Shown one piece after another: positions 26,587 to 33,912 of a stretch of 47,058 nucleotides of DNA (position 1 is its first letter; every line of letters begins with the position of its first letter). Both the position numbers and the translations under genes were made by a program. The notes below the pieces were generated by a model. It did no database searches. It was not told the origin of the DNA and saw nothing but the letters and a program-made list of their open reading frames with translations. The DNA comes from CAZGKX01 sp964525945. GTDB taxonomy: Bacteria; Pseudomonadota; Gammaproteobacteria; Legionellales; Legionellaceae. Location: NCBI GenBank assembly GCA_964525945.1, contig CAZGKX010000014.1:1-47058 (forward strand), in the 5' to 3' direction.

Positions 26587-28101
26587 CTAATATTTTGCCG
26601 GTTGTAAATTTTGCCTAAATGATAATGCTTGTTGTAAATCCATCAATTCAACGGCTTGTGATTCCCGCATGTCTGCTATGGTTCTTGCAACTTTCAAAAG
26701 GCGATGAAATGCCCGGGCTGACAATTTAAGTTGTTTCAAGGCTTGGCTTAAAAAGACGTGCTCTTTCTCTTTTAGTGCACAGACAGTCTCGCTTTCTTTG
26801 GCACTGAGGTGCGCATTAATGCACCCTTGACGGTCCATTTGAAGGAGACGAGCACGCTCAACATTTTTTCTAATATTCAAACTTTCTTGTTGGCCTGTTG
26901 GATGAGGATTTAGCAATTCCATTTCCGTTAAGGGTTTAACAATAATCTGCATATCAATTCTGTCCAACAAGGGAGCTGAAAGCTTGCTGAGGTAGCGATT
27001 GATTTTATCCGGTGAACAGGTGCAGGTGGCATTGCTGTTGCCCCATTGACCACATGGGCATGGGTTCATGGCAGTGATTAATTGGAATTGGGCGGGGAAT
27101 TCGGTTTGCATGGCTGCACGTGAAATACAGATGTTGCCTGATTCCAGAGGTTCACGTAACGTTTCCAGCACTTGGCGATGGAATTCAGGCAATTCATCTA
27201 AAAATAAAACACCATGGTGGGCTAAGGAGATCTCGCCGGGTTTTGGCGGACTGCCTCCACCGACCAACGCGATGGGGGATGCCGTATGGTGTGGAGCGCG
27301 GAAAGGTGGTTGACGCCAATGGTTGAAATTAAAGGAACGATTGCGAATGGACTGTATTGCTGCACATTCCAAGGCTTGATCAACGGTTAATTCGGGCAAT
27401 AAGGTGCTAAATCGTTTGGCCAGCATGGTTTTACCGCTTCCAGGCGCACCACTGAGCAATATGCTATGGCCCCCGCTGGCCGCTATTTCCATCGCATATT
27501 TAGCATGCTGTTGCCCTTTTATATCCGACCAATCCAACACCTGATCGGTACGTTGGTATAAAGGCCTTGGGGGAAGTGGCTGCAAAGGTGTTTGTTGGCA
27601 AAGATAACTGCAAATTTCACGCAGGCTATTGGCGGCGAACGTCGTTTCATTTCCTGCCAAAGCAGCTTCTTCTGCATTGGCAATGGCGATAATAAGTTGC
27701 TGTTTATCTTGCTGTGCTGCCAGCACGGCGGGAATAATACCGGATACACCACGCAAATTTCCGTTGAGTGCTAGTTCGCCAATGAATTCATGGGTGGCTA
27801 ATTGCTCACTGGGAATTTGACCAGACGCTGCCAATATACCAATGGCAATGGGCAGATCAAAACCACTCCCTGTTTTGGGCACATTGGCGGGAGCCAAGCT
27901 TACTGTTATGCGACGGCATGGAAATTCAAAGTGGCTATTGATGATGGCGCTGCGCACGCGATCTTTGCTTTCTTTGACGGCTGTTTCTGGTAATCCCACA
28001 AGGGTGAAGGAAGGTAATCCATTTGACAAGTGGACTTCCACTAAAACTGGCTGGGCTTGAATGCCAATGGTGCTGCGCGTTTTGCTGATAGCAAGGTTCA
28101 T
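26587..28101 (-). CDS. comM: ComM/YifB AAA+ helicase (Mg-chelatase-like)
   Basis: A 504-residue AAA+ protein (E. coli YifB 506). ComM is a hexameric branch-migration helicase that promotes integration of DNA taken up by transformation. An N-terminal Lon-like domain (VEVHLSNGLPSFTLVGLPE) is followed by Walker A GAPGSGKT (around residue 215), Walker B GVLFLDELPEF, and the cysteine cluster NPCPCGQWG...CTCS of the family. Start at 28101, where the protein begins with the family-typical MNLAI; a longer frame from 28167 has no support. It lies downstream of ubiK, as in Pseudomonas. Confidence 0.93.
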   Translation of the reverse strand: MNLAISKTRSTIGIQAQPVLVEVHLSNGLPSFTLVGLPETAVKESKDRVRSAIINSHFEFPCRRITVSLAPANVPKTGSGFDLPIAIGILAASGQIPSEQLATHEFIGELALNGNLRGVSGIIPAVLAAQQDKQQLIIAIANAEEAALAGNETTFAANSLREICSYLCQQTPLQPLPPRPLYQRTDQVLDWSDIKGQQHAKYAMEIAASGGHSILLSGAPGSGKTMLAKRFSTLLPELTVDQALECAAIQSIRNRSFNFNHWRQPPFRAPHHTASPIALVGGGSPPKPGEISLAHHGVLFLDELPEFHRQVLETLREPLESGNICISRAAMQTEFPAQFQLITAMNPCPCGQWGNSNATCTCSPDKINRYLSKLSAPLLDRIDMQIIVKPLTEMELLNPHPTGQQESLNIRKNVERARLLQMDRQGCINAHLSAKESETVCALKEKEHVFLSQALKQLKLSARAFHRLLKVARTIADMRESQAVELMDLQQALSFRQNLQPAKY

Positions 28102-28345
28102 GGGCTGCTCTTTGTTGGTTGGTTGGATGCTCTGTTTCATTCCATACGAAACAGTCCTGCTCTTCAAGGGTAGTCTATTTTGTCAATGGCTACCCGTTTG
28201 ATCCTGGATATGGCTGATTTTTACGATAAACCTGGTTTTTTAGCATGCAATAACGCATCCACTTGGTGCTGCAACGCATCAATTTTTTCCCTGGTTCTCG
28301 CCAATACTTTGATTTGAACATCGAATTCTTCGCGAGTGACCAAGT

Positions 28346-28355
28346 NNNNNNNNNN
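28346..28355. other. Assembly gap (10 N)
   Basis: Ten Ns of unknown true length separate the wecG/tagA-like fragment from the C-terminal part of ubiK. Reading frames cannot be trusted across it. Confidence 0.99.
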
Positions 28356-28613
28356 AATCCGATCCTGGATCGGTTTCCCGAGTAGGCGCGAGGCCCAAAG
28401 CAGACCAATACCGTCAGGAATGGAAATATTAGCCGAATTCAAAATTTTTTCAAACCAAGGATGTTTCCAGGCATAAACAATGAATTCAGGGTTGGGGGTA
28501 ACCAGAAAGGTTTTTTGCTTGCTTTCCAGGCGTGAATAAATCTGCCTTAGCACTTCGACAAGCTGAGTGCCATTTAGCCTAATTCCAAGGATTTCAACGA
28601 TATTTCCGACCAT
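28356..28613 (-). pseudogene. 5' fragment of WecG/TagA/CpsF-family glycosyltransferase
   Basis: Starting at the ATG at 28613, 86 codons encode a typical WecG/TagA N-terminus: EILGIRLNGTQLVEVLRQI, FLVTPNPEFIVYAWKHPWF, and NSANISIPDGIGLLWASRLL. The frame runs into the N gap, so about 150 residues of a normal protein are absent. The family transfers N-acetylmannosaminuronic acid or N-acetylmannosamine onto lipid-linked sugar in ECA or teichoic acid synthesis. It lies inside ubiK, where it does not belong. Confidence 0.8.
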
Positions 28614-28817
28614 TTTGGTGTTTTCGAGGCTGTTTTTAGTCAAATTGTTGTTGAATTTCATTTTCAACATTCTGTAGACTAGTTGGCAAAGCGTTGTAAA
28701 GTTTCTTCGCCAAATCTTCAAATTGTTTAGGTATAAACATGGACATTCCTTTAAACTGCTTGAAAGGGCAGTTTAGCAAAACTAATAAATAAACCCAAGC
28801 ACTCGCATGGAGGCATG

Positions 28818-29159
28818 ATGAAAATGATAACGGCTATCATTAAGCCATTTAAATTAGATGATGTCTATGAGGCGCTAATGGATATTGGTGTACCAGGCAT
28901 TACTATTTCAGAAACACGTGGATTTGGTCGACAAAAAGGCCATACTGAGCTTTATCGAGGCGCAGAGTATGTGGTCGATTTTCTTCCTAAATTAAAGATA
29001 GAATTGGCCTTGCCTGATACCATGGTTGAAATGGCGATTGATGCTATTTGCAAGACGGCCTATACCGGAAAAATAGGGGATGGTAAAATTTTTGTGTACG
29101 ACCTCCAGCAAGTTGTGCGGGTCCGGACTGGGGAAGTTGGTGACGATGCTTTAAGTTAA
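28818..29159 (+). CDS. glnB: Nitrogen regulatory protein P-II
   Basis: A 113-residue P-II signal transducer sensing 2-oxoglutarate, ATP/ADP and glutamine status. The T-loop TELYRGAEYVVDFLPK is intact, and starting at 28818 puts the uridylylated tyrosine exactly at position 51, which decides this start over ATG 28815 (only one base from GGAGG). The C-terminal GKIGDGKIFV nucleotide motif is present. Divergent from ubiK. No amtB lies next to it, so GlnB versus GlnK cannot be settled. Its stop overlaps the convergent EVE gene by 4 bases. Confidence 0.94.
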   Translation: MKMITAIIKPFKLDDVYEALMDIGVPGITISETRGFGRQKGHTELYRGAEYVVDFLPKLKIELALPDTMVEMAIDAICKTAYTGKIGDGKIFVYDLQQVVRVRTGEVGDDALS

Positions 29160-29626
29160 AGCGTGTGAGACAATTGCATAATAAAACCCCACTCGCGTTC
29201 ACTCACCGGCAGGATCGATAAACGATTTCCTTTGCGTAACAGCAACATGTCTGACAGTTCAGCGTGACTTTTCAGAGACGCCAAGGAAATGAGCTGATTG
29301 AATTTTGCTTTAAATCGTACGTCAACCATGAACCATCTGGGTTTATCCGGTGTGCTGTTTGCATCAGGGTGTTCACTGCTTGGATCAAAGGCTGTGTAGT
29401 CGGGGTAGGCTTCACTGACCACTTCGGCAAGACCTGCAATCCCGGGTGGTTTGCAATTGGAATGATAAAAAAAGATTTGATCGCCTATGCGCATATCTTT
29501 TTGCATAAAATTACGGGCCTGATAGTTTCTGACACCATCCCAGTGTGTTGTTTGATTGGGTTGTTGACGTAAATCATCAATACTAAAACAATCAGGCTCT
29601 GATTTCATCAGCCAATAATTTGTCAT
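29156..29626 (-). CDS. EVE-domain protein
   Basis: A 156-residue EVE (PUA-like, thymocyte nuclear protein 1 type) domain protein: YWLMKSEPDCFSIDDL at the N-terminus, THWDGVRNYQARNFMQ, GDQIFFYHSNCKPPGIAGLA and ending SEREWGFIMQL. EVE domains bind modified bases in DNA or RNA; the bacterial stand-alone form is of unknown role. Start at 29626 overlaps the fau stop (ATGA), so it is translationally coupled to fau, a pairing common in gammaproteobacteria. Confidence 0.92.
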   Translation of the reverse strand: MTNYWLMKSEPDCFSIDDLRQQPNQTTHWDGVRNYQARNFMQKDMRIGDQIFFYHSNCKPPGIAGLAEVVSEAYPDYTAFDPSSEHPDANSTPDKPRWFMVDVRFKAKFNQLISLASLKSHAELSDMLLLRKGNRLSILPVSEREWGFIMQLSHTL

Positions 29627-30222
29627 CGACGGCTCCAGTGAATCGCTTGTTCCGTGATTACGGCATGCAAGGGTATGTCCCACGGTTCGGGCTCAATAAA
29701 TGGGTATCGAAGGCATTCGTAGCCTACACCTATCAACAGGGGAGTAGAAGAGTGGCCAGCCAGGGTTCTATCGTAATAGCCACCACCTGCGCCAATGCGT
29801 GTACCGTGTTTATCGAATGCCACCAAAGGAATAAATATTATCTCAAGTTGCTCAACATTACGAGCGAATTTATTTTCTATATCAGGTTCTAAAATACCAA
29901 ATGCTCTTTTGCACCAACGTGTTGTTGCTGTCACAGGCAGAAACGACAATGTATGATTTTCATGCATGTGAGGGCAGTAATGGTGTTTATTCAAACCAGT
30001 GGATTGCCAAAGTGACTGCAAATCAATTTCATTATTGACGGCTCGATAAAGGCCGATGTGTTGTGCTTGCTGGTAGGCTTGCAAATCATGAATGTGGCGG
30101 CAGATGGTTTGAGACGCTTTTTGTTGCATTTCTTTGGATAGAGTTTGGCGTAATTGCTTGTGATGTGTCCTGATGGCTTGCTTGGTTAGCATTGCTGTGC
30201 TCCTTTTGCCATTATAAATCAT
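29623..30222 (-). CDS. fau: 5-formyltetrahydrofolate cyclo-ligase
   Basis: A 199-residue FTHFS family enzyme (YgfA), which uses ATP to convert 5-formyl-THF to 5,10-methenyl-THF. Signature GTRIGAGGGYYDRTL (around residues 138-152) binds nucleotide and phosphate, and FIPLVAFDKHG precedes it. In many gammaproteobacteria 6S RNA lies directly upstream; here only about 100 AT-rich bases separate it from the next gene and no 6S-like structure was seen. An in-frame start 30 bases downstream (MLTKQAIR) is a plausible alternative. Confidence 0.92.
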   Translation of the reverse strand: MIYNGKRSTAMLTKQAIRTHHKQLRQTLSKEMQQKASQTICRHIHDLQAYQQAQHIGLYRAVNNEIDLQSLWQSTGLNKHHYCPHMHENHTLSFLPVTATTRWCKRAFGILEPDIENKFARNVEQLEIIFIPLVAFDKHGTRIGAGGGYYDRTLAGHSSTPLLIGVGYECLRYPFIEPEPWDIPLHAVITEQAIHWSRR

Positions 30223-30334
30223 ATGTCCAACAAGGCTCTTTTAATCTTAAGTAAATTTTTTAAAATTAACACTAGCCAGTCATAAAAAAATACGGTATAT
30301 AGCTTGAATTTTTCACCCTTAAATGAGAGTTAGT

Positions 30335-30514
30335 ATGAGCGAACTGTTTGATGAAGATGAAGAAAAGGCATTGATCAACGACGAAGAAATCCCTGAGGCA
30401 GAACACATTATTATGGAAAGCAGTCGTCAACGCTCAACTTCAGATGCGCGCAGACGTTTGGAGCTTTTGATGGAAGAAAAACGTTTGCGCCTGGAACTTG
30501 AAGATTTCCTATAA
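30335..30514 (+). CDS. Small acidic PA3496-family protein
   Basis: A 59-residue highly charged protein: an acidic N-terminus (ELFDEDEEKALINDEE) and a helical tail SDARRRLELLMEEKRLRLEL ending EDFL. The DARRR...EEKRL...ELEDF pattern matches a small conserved gammaproteobacterial family represented by PA3496 of Pseudomonas; the function is unknown. The downstream ATG at 30335 is preferred over 30323 for its typical MSE start and GAGAG upstream. Confidence 0.65.
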   Translation: MSELFDEDEEKALINDEEIPEAEHIIMESSRQRSTSDARRRLELLMEEKRLRLELEDFL

Positions 30515-30566
30515 TCACCCATCGATTGGCGATTGAGGTAAAAAGTACGCTTCAATTTTAATGCGT

Positions 30567-30604
30567 CTTAATATATTCTTAATTTTTGTGATATATAGTA
30601 TATT
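30567..30604 (+). promoter_or_regulatory. PmrA-type tandem box with -10 element
   Basis: Half-sites CTTAATATA (30567-30575) and CTTAATTTT (30578-30586), two bases apart, match 8 of 9 positions each of the Legionella/Coxiella PmrA consensus (C/T)TTAA(T/G)ATT-N2-(C/T)TTAA(T/G)ATT. TATATT at 30599-30604 lies 12 bases downstream, so the second half-site overlaps the -35 region as in PhoP/PmrA-activated promoters. The target is the small gene at 30642. Confidence 0.7.
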
Positions 30605-30641
30605 CTTCTTAAATTTGGTTTCTGTTTAAAACGAGGCAACC

Positions 30642-30845
30642 ATGGCTAAACCGGACAGTACAAATCATATGCTAACGCTTATGAAAGGCACGGATTATTC
30701 TATGGATAAGGATATCGACAATCCGCGTGAAGCGGTTGAACCGAATGAAGATGTAAAAAAACTACAATTAAAACCGCCCGCTATGGGCGACGTGCTTAGT
30801 TTATGCCTCAGTCCAGAACAAAAATTAGCCGCAAAACTCGGTTAA
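30642..30845 (+). CDS. Small orphan protein under a PmrA-type box
   Basis: A 67-residue protein that I do not recognise. It has no signal peptide or membrane helix, a polar acidic middle (DKDIDNPREAVEPNEDVKK) and a C-terminus PPAMGDVLSLCLSPEQKLAA. GAGG lies 6 bases before the ATG. It stands alone between the PA3496-type gene and icmT, with its own PmrA-like promoter and a separate promoter before icmT. Location and regulation suggest a Dot/Icm-linked role (small effector, chaperone or regulator), but this is inference only. Confidence 0.6.
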   Translation: MAKPDSTNHMLTLMKGTDYSMDKDIDNPREAVEPNEDVKKLQLKPPAMGDVLSLCLSPEQKLAAKLG

Positions 30846-30876
30846 TTCTGGCAATGATTTAGCGAGCGTTGTGTGC

Positions 30877-30904
30877 TTGCATTAACTTCTTCATTCGGTA
30901 TATT
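30877..30904 (+). promoter_or_regulatory. Likely promoter of icmTS
   Basis: TTGCAT (30877-30882) and TATATT (30899-30904) with a 16-base spacer, 35 bases before the icmT start. The -10 has the same sequence as in the PmrA-type promoter upstream, but no PmrA tandem box is seen here. Confidence 0.5.
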
Positions 30905-30939
30905 CTTAACCCACTCTGGTTGACCGAGATGAGATTGCT

Positions 30940-31200
30940 ATGGCTGAGAACTTTTCTTCAACAGCCCATTGGCGTGATTCTGCACGCAGTGCCCGTTTTT
31001 TTATGGTGGATGCCAAAGCTGCTTTTCCTATTTTTCTTTTTTTAATGCATATTCGAGTGTGGACCGGTATTTTGGTCCTGGTTTCGGCCGTATTCTTTGG
31101 CATTCTAGAACATTACGGATTTACCGTGCCTGTATTTTTACGATGGTTAAGGGATTTTTTTGCAGGCAGCCTTAAATCTTCAAAACCCTGGTGGCGATAA
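30940..31200 (+). CDS. icmT: Dot/Icm component IcmT
   Basis: An 86-residue protein matching IcmT of Legionella (86 residues): WRDSARSARFFMVDAKAAFP followed by two closely spaced membrane segments (about residues 26-58), the family layout. In L. pneumophila IcmT is essential for intracellular growth and affects egress/pore formation. First gene of the secretion block; its stop TAA overlaps the icmS start as TAATG. Confidence 0.95.
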   Translation: MAENFSSTAHWRDSARSARFFMVDAKAAFPIFLFLMHIRVWTGILVLVSAVFFGILEHYGFTVPVFLRWLRDFFAGSLKSSKPWWR

Positions 31201-31544
31201 TGGAAAACGATATTCGAAAAAATATGGCTCTAATCGCAGCTAATCTTAATGCAAAATTTTATTTAAACGATCGATTTATTAGCTTCGATGAAGTTTTTTC
31301 TTTCACTGGGCTGTTGCCTGCTATTGCTCGTCGCGCCGATCAACTGTGTTCTTTATGTTTAGGCTATGGTTTGGGTGTGTCTTTCAGCGATGCAGAAAAT
31401 GCATTATTAGGCACGCAAGTCACTTTTGACAATGTGACCCCCAATACCTTGCGTTTACTGTGCATGACGGATGTACTGAATGAATTGATTCAAGGGGGGC
31501 CGAGCCGTGACCATACGCCCTTGGATGAATTGATGTATGATTAA
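31200..31544 (+). CDS. icmS: Dot/Icm adaptor IcmS
   Basis: A 114-residue acidic cytosolic protein, the same length as L. pneumophila IcmS and very similar to it (NAKFYLNDRFISFDEVFS, ADQLCSLCLGYGLGVSFS, ending PLDELMYD). IcmS pairs with IcmW as an adaptor that delivers many effectors to the DotL coupling complex. The ATG at 31200 overlaps the icmT stop; a GTG nine bases upstream is unlikely. Confidence 0.97.
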   Translation: MENDIRKNMALIAANLNAKFYLNDRFISFDEVFSFTGLLPAIARRADQLCSLCLGYGLGVSFSDAENALLGTQVTFDNVTPNTLRLLCMTDVLNELIQGGPSRDHTPLDELMYD

Positions 31545-31605
31545 ATATAAATGAATCTAACAATTTTTGTAGCATAAAGTGTAAAAAAAACGAAAAAACA
31601 GGCCA

Positions 31606-31643
31606 TTTAATCTTTTCTTAAGCAGGATCCTGCTATGCTATCT
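31606..31643 (+). promoter_or_regulatory. PmrA-like box and 14-bp palindrome before the icmR-position gene
   Basis: TTTAATCTT (31606-31614) and CTTAAGCAG (31617-31625), two bases apart, match 8/9 and 6/9 positions of the PmrA half-site. The perfect palindrome AGCAGGATCCTGCT (31621-31634) overlaps the second half-site. Possible -10 elements TATGCT (31634) or CTATCT (31638) follow. The next start is 30-40 bases downstream. Confidence 0.5.
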
Positions 31644-31672
31644 CAATAGAAGTAATATTTAGGAGCATCCTA

Positions 31673-31990
31673 ATGCCGAAAGACTGGGGTTCAATTAAAA
31701 GTTCGTCGTCCATTGTTGGCAATGCAGAGCCTCCTGTAGTGGTTGCTGCGGATAAAGCGACTAACAAAGTTGCTGAAATTACTGCGACCACTGTACGCAT
31801 GAATGAATTTCATGGTAATTTAGGACCTGCTGTTAAGGTTTTGACAGAATGCCAAAGTGAATTGAAAGAAGAATCAAAGCGTAAACGCATAGAGGATTAT
31901 GCTGAGCTTGACTTGAACAATACAGTGAATGCCGGTGTAAACGAAGAAGCCGAGGCATTAAACAACAATAGTAATCCGTATAGGCCTTAA
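31673..31990 (+). CDS. icmR-position protein (candidate FIR, IcmQ partner)
   Basis: A 105-residue hydrophilic protein in the slot between icmS and icmQ. In Legionella and Coxiella this slot holds icmR or its hypervariable functional replacements (FIR genes), which bind IcmQ and stop it from self-associating on membranes. No sequence similarity to IcmR is evident. The middle (VRMNEFHGNLGPAVKVLTEC to KEESKRKRIEDYAELDLNN) is predicted helical and charged, as in FIR proteins; the ends look disordered. AGGAG lies 7 bases before the ATG. The role is inferred from position, size and composition. Confidence 0.7.
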   Translation: MPKDWGSIKSSSSIVGNAEPPVVVAADKATNKVAEITATTVRMNEFHGNLGPAVKVLTECQSELKEESKRKRIEDYAELDLNNTVNAGVNEEAEALNNNSNPYRP

Positions 31991-32025
31991 CCTCTGATGT
32001 TATGCAATGGTAAGTAAAATTTTTT

Positions 32026-32616
32026 ATGAACGATGAGTTTTCAAAAAGAAAAATTAAATCCATTTTAAGTTCCTTGGACAAGGTCATCGAAGGAAATGAT
32101 TGGACCCAATCGAATTTTTTAAGTGTTATTGGCAAAAAATTGCGTGAGGTTCGCGAAGAGTTTCTTGATAGTGTCAGTGGTAGCACGGAAGAAAAAACCA
32201 AACTGTCTGCCCATCTTGCCAATCGGCTCGCCTTGCGCAGTGGGCAGCAAGAGCTCTATATCCTGCTTTATTCTTCCGATGGTGCTAACATTCAATCCTG
32301 GGAACGAATTGTTGCTAATTTGCCCCGTCAAATGATTTCCCGCCCCATTTATGCGGATGAAAATGACGTGAAATCGATCATAAAAACCAAAGAACACAAA
32401 GTCAATGAATCGTATGTTTCCATTTACGTCAATCAAACCGATATTTTGTCCTTACCTGCGGATAAAGCGCCTGTTGATAAACTGGGCAAGCCACTGTTGA
32501 CCATCAAAGATAAATCCATCAATTTGGAGAATCTGAACTATTTTGTCCATAGCACGGGAACTTACCGATATGCGCGCGGCCGTTTGGTTAAAAATCTAGT
32601 GGTTGAATCCGATTAA
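32026..32616 (+). CDS. icmQ: Dot/Icm protein IcmQ
   Basis: A 196-residue IcmQ (L. pneumophila 191). An N-terminal helical domain (binding IcmR/FIR) is followed by the conserved ALRSGQQELYILLYSSDGAN, SWERIVANLPRQMISRPIY and TPVDKLG-like segment (here APVDKLGKPLLTIKDKS), the CRAFT/ADP-ribosyltransferase-like NAD-binding domain. It associates with membranes and can form pores in vitro. It lies 35 bases after the icmR-position gene, with only a weak ribosome site, which suggests dependence on upstream translation or control. Confidence 0.95.
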   Translation: MNDEFSKRKIKSILSSLDKVIEGNDWTQSNFLSVIGKKLREVREEFLDSVSGSTEEKTKLSAHLANRLALRSGQQELYILLYSSDGANIQSWERIVANLPRQMISRPIYADENDVKSIIKTKEHKVNESYVSIYVNQTDILSLPADKAPVDKLGKPLLTIKDKSINLENLNYFVHSTGTYRYARGRLVKNLVVESD

Positions 32617-32676
32617 ATTTTGTCATTACAATACAACTGTACTGCTTTGATTTTAAATTGACGTGTAGGTTGGGCC

Positions 32677-32703
32677 TTGACTCAACAATATAAAAAGAGT
32701 CAA
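32677..32703. repeat. Inverted repeat between icmQ and icmP
   Basis: TTGACTC (32677-32683) and GAGTCAA (32697-32703) are perfect 7-bp inverted arms with a 13-base AT-rich loop, about 60 bases after the icmQ stop and 75 before icmP. It could be a weak terminator/attenuator or a dimeric operator. A -10-like TATACT lies at 32746. Confidence 0.4.
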
Positions 32704-32778
32704 TTAAAATAGTCATACCTCTTCTTCATTTTTTACAAATAGGTATATACTTTATTTAATGATACAGAAAGGTATATT

Positions 32779-33912
32779 ATGGCTCAGCAACAACAGCAAG
32801 GTGGGGGTGGTGACAATGCCATGGCGCCGATTTGGATTACGGTGCTGGTGTTTATTACCTTATTTTTTGTTTGGAAAGCCGGCCATCAATACATTGTTAA
32901 ATTTGTTTTTTTCCTCAATATCTTGCAGGCCAAACTTGTCCTCTATTTTGTTGATGACACGCCTTTACCCAAAGTAATTTACACCATGGAAACCATTGAC
33001 ACCTCGATGATCGAGTGGGGGCAATTGGTTGATTTTACAGAGCTGGTTGGCAATTATGTCCGCTACCCTTACGCGGTGATTTTAGGGGTTTTCGCTGTAC
33101 TTCTCTACAAATCGGATATATCTCTAAAATTTCGTAAAATCCATGACATGAAGACACTGCGCCAGCAAGAGCAAAAAAACTGGCCTGCAATTATGCCTAT
33201 CGTTAAGCAAGATCTTGTGAGTATTGATATCAACACAGGGCCTTGGGCTATGGCATTAACCCCCATGGAGTTTGCTCGCAAACACAATTTATTGAAAAAA
33301 AGCGATGCATTGCTCGACAATCAAATTCCCGGGCTTGAAATGACGGCAGGTGTTCGACGGGGTGATGCAAAACGTGTTTTTACCCTGCAGTTGGGACCCA
33401 CCTGGGATAGTTTCGAGCGTTGTCCGCCCCATGTGCAAGCATTGTCCGCTGTTTTTATGGCGCGTATGAATCGTGATAAAGATTCAGCAAAGCGAATTTT
33501 GGCGGCATTGGATAAAAATTTTGCTGAAGGCAAGCTAGACTACAATGTGGCAAATGATGTTCTCCAAAAATACAAGAATCATGAGTCGGTGCAAGAGATT
33601 GTGGCCAAGCACGCTTATATGCTAACCGCGATTGCGGCGCTTTTGGCCGCAGCGCGCGGTGATGGTGTCGTTCCGACCTCAGAATTTTTATGGTTAAAAG
33701 TGGTGGATCGACGTTTATGGTATATGCTGAACAGTGTGGGTCGTCAAACACCTTTTGCTGAGGTGGGGGGGCCATTTGCCCATTGGCGAGCTGAGCAAAC
33801 CATGGGACGATGCTGTGTTGCTCCCATGATCGATGAAGCCATCAAAGCGTTAGAAATCGCAATCAAGGAAATTAAATTGTCCCCCAAAGAATTGCAGGAG
33901 CTACAGCCATGA
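32779..33912 (+). CDS. icmP: Dot/Icm coupling-complex protein IcmP/DotM
   Basis: A 377-residue DotM homologue (L. pneumophila 376). N-terminal membrane helices (about residues 14-32 and a second at 95-113) are followed by a cytosolic domain. FALK-type features such as GPWAMALTPMEFARKHNL, ERCPPHVQALSAVFMARMNR and VDRRLWYMLNSVGRQTPFAE are characteristic. DotM is the part of the type IV coupling complex that recognises acidic Glu-rich effector C-termini. Its stop overlaps the icmO start (ATGA). Confidence 0.97.
   Translation: MAQQQQQGGGGDNAMAPIWITVLVFITLFFVWKAGHQYIVKFVFFLNILQAKLVLYFVDDTPLPKVIYTMETIDTSMIEWGQLVDFTELVGNYVRYPYAVILGVFAVLLYKSDISLKFRKIHDMKTLRQQEQKNWPAIMPIVKQDLVSIDINTGPWAMALTPMEFARKHNLLKKSDALLDNQIPGLEMTAGVRRGDAKRVFTLQLGPTWDSFERCPPHVQALSAVFMARMNRDKDSAKRILAALDKNFAEGKLDYNVANDVLQKYKNHESVQEIVAKHAYMLTAIAALLAAARGDGVVPTSEFLWLKVVDRRLWYMLNSVGRQTPFAEVGGPFAHWRAEQTMGRCCVAPMIDEAIKALEIAIKEIKLSPKELQELQP

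Larger units (their letters stand above)
28221..28740 (-). pseudogene. ubiK: UbiK (YqiC/BMFP) split by foreign sequence and assembly gap
   Basis: Two ends of one small gene are visible. At 28740-28636 a start with AGGA gives MFIPKQFEDLAKKLYNALPT... and 34 codons before a stop. At 28345-28221 the C-terminal BMFP signature LVTREEFDVQIKVLARTREK and its coiled-coil tail appear. UbiK is an accessory factor for aerobic ubiquinone synthesis. About 12 codons expected between the halves are replaced by some 290 bases of another gene plus ten Ns. The position between glnB/glnK and comM matches conserved synteny in Pseudomonas. Either a real insertion or a mis-join at the contig edge; the latter seems more likely. 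Confidence 0.8.

Noticed and set aside
26570..26590. TTAGGGCCCTAA palindrome at the comM stop as a shared repeat with 5261-5277
   Set aside because: The common core is only a short GGCC-centred palindrome including a stop codon; similarity could easily be chance.
30223..30322. 6S RNA upstream of fau
   Set aside because: The usual location in gammaproteobacteria, but only about 100 AT-rich bases are available and no long central-bubble hairpin is visible.
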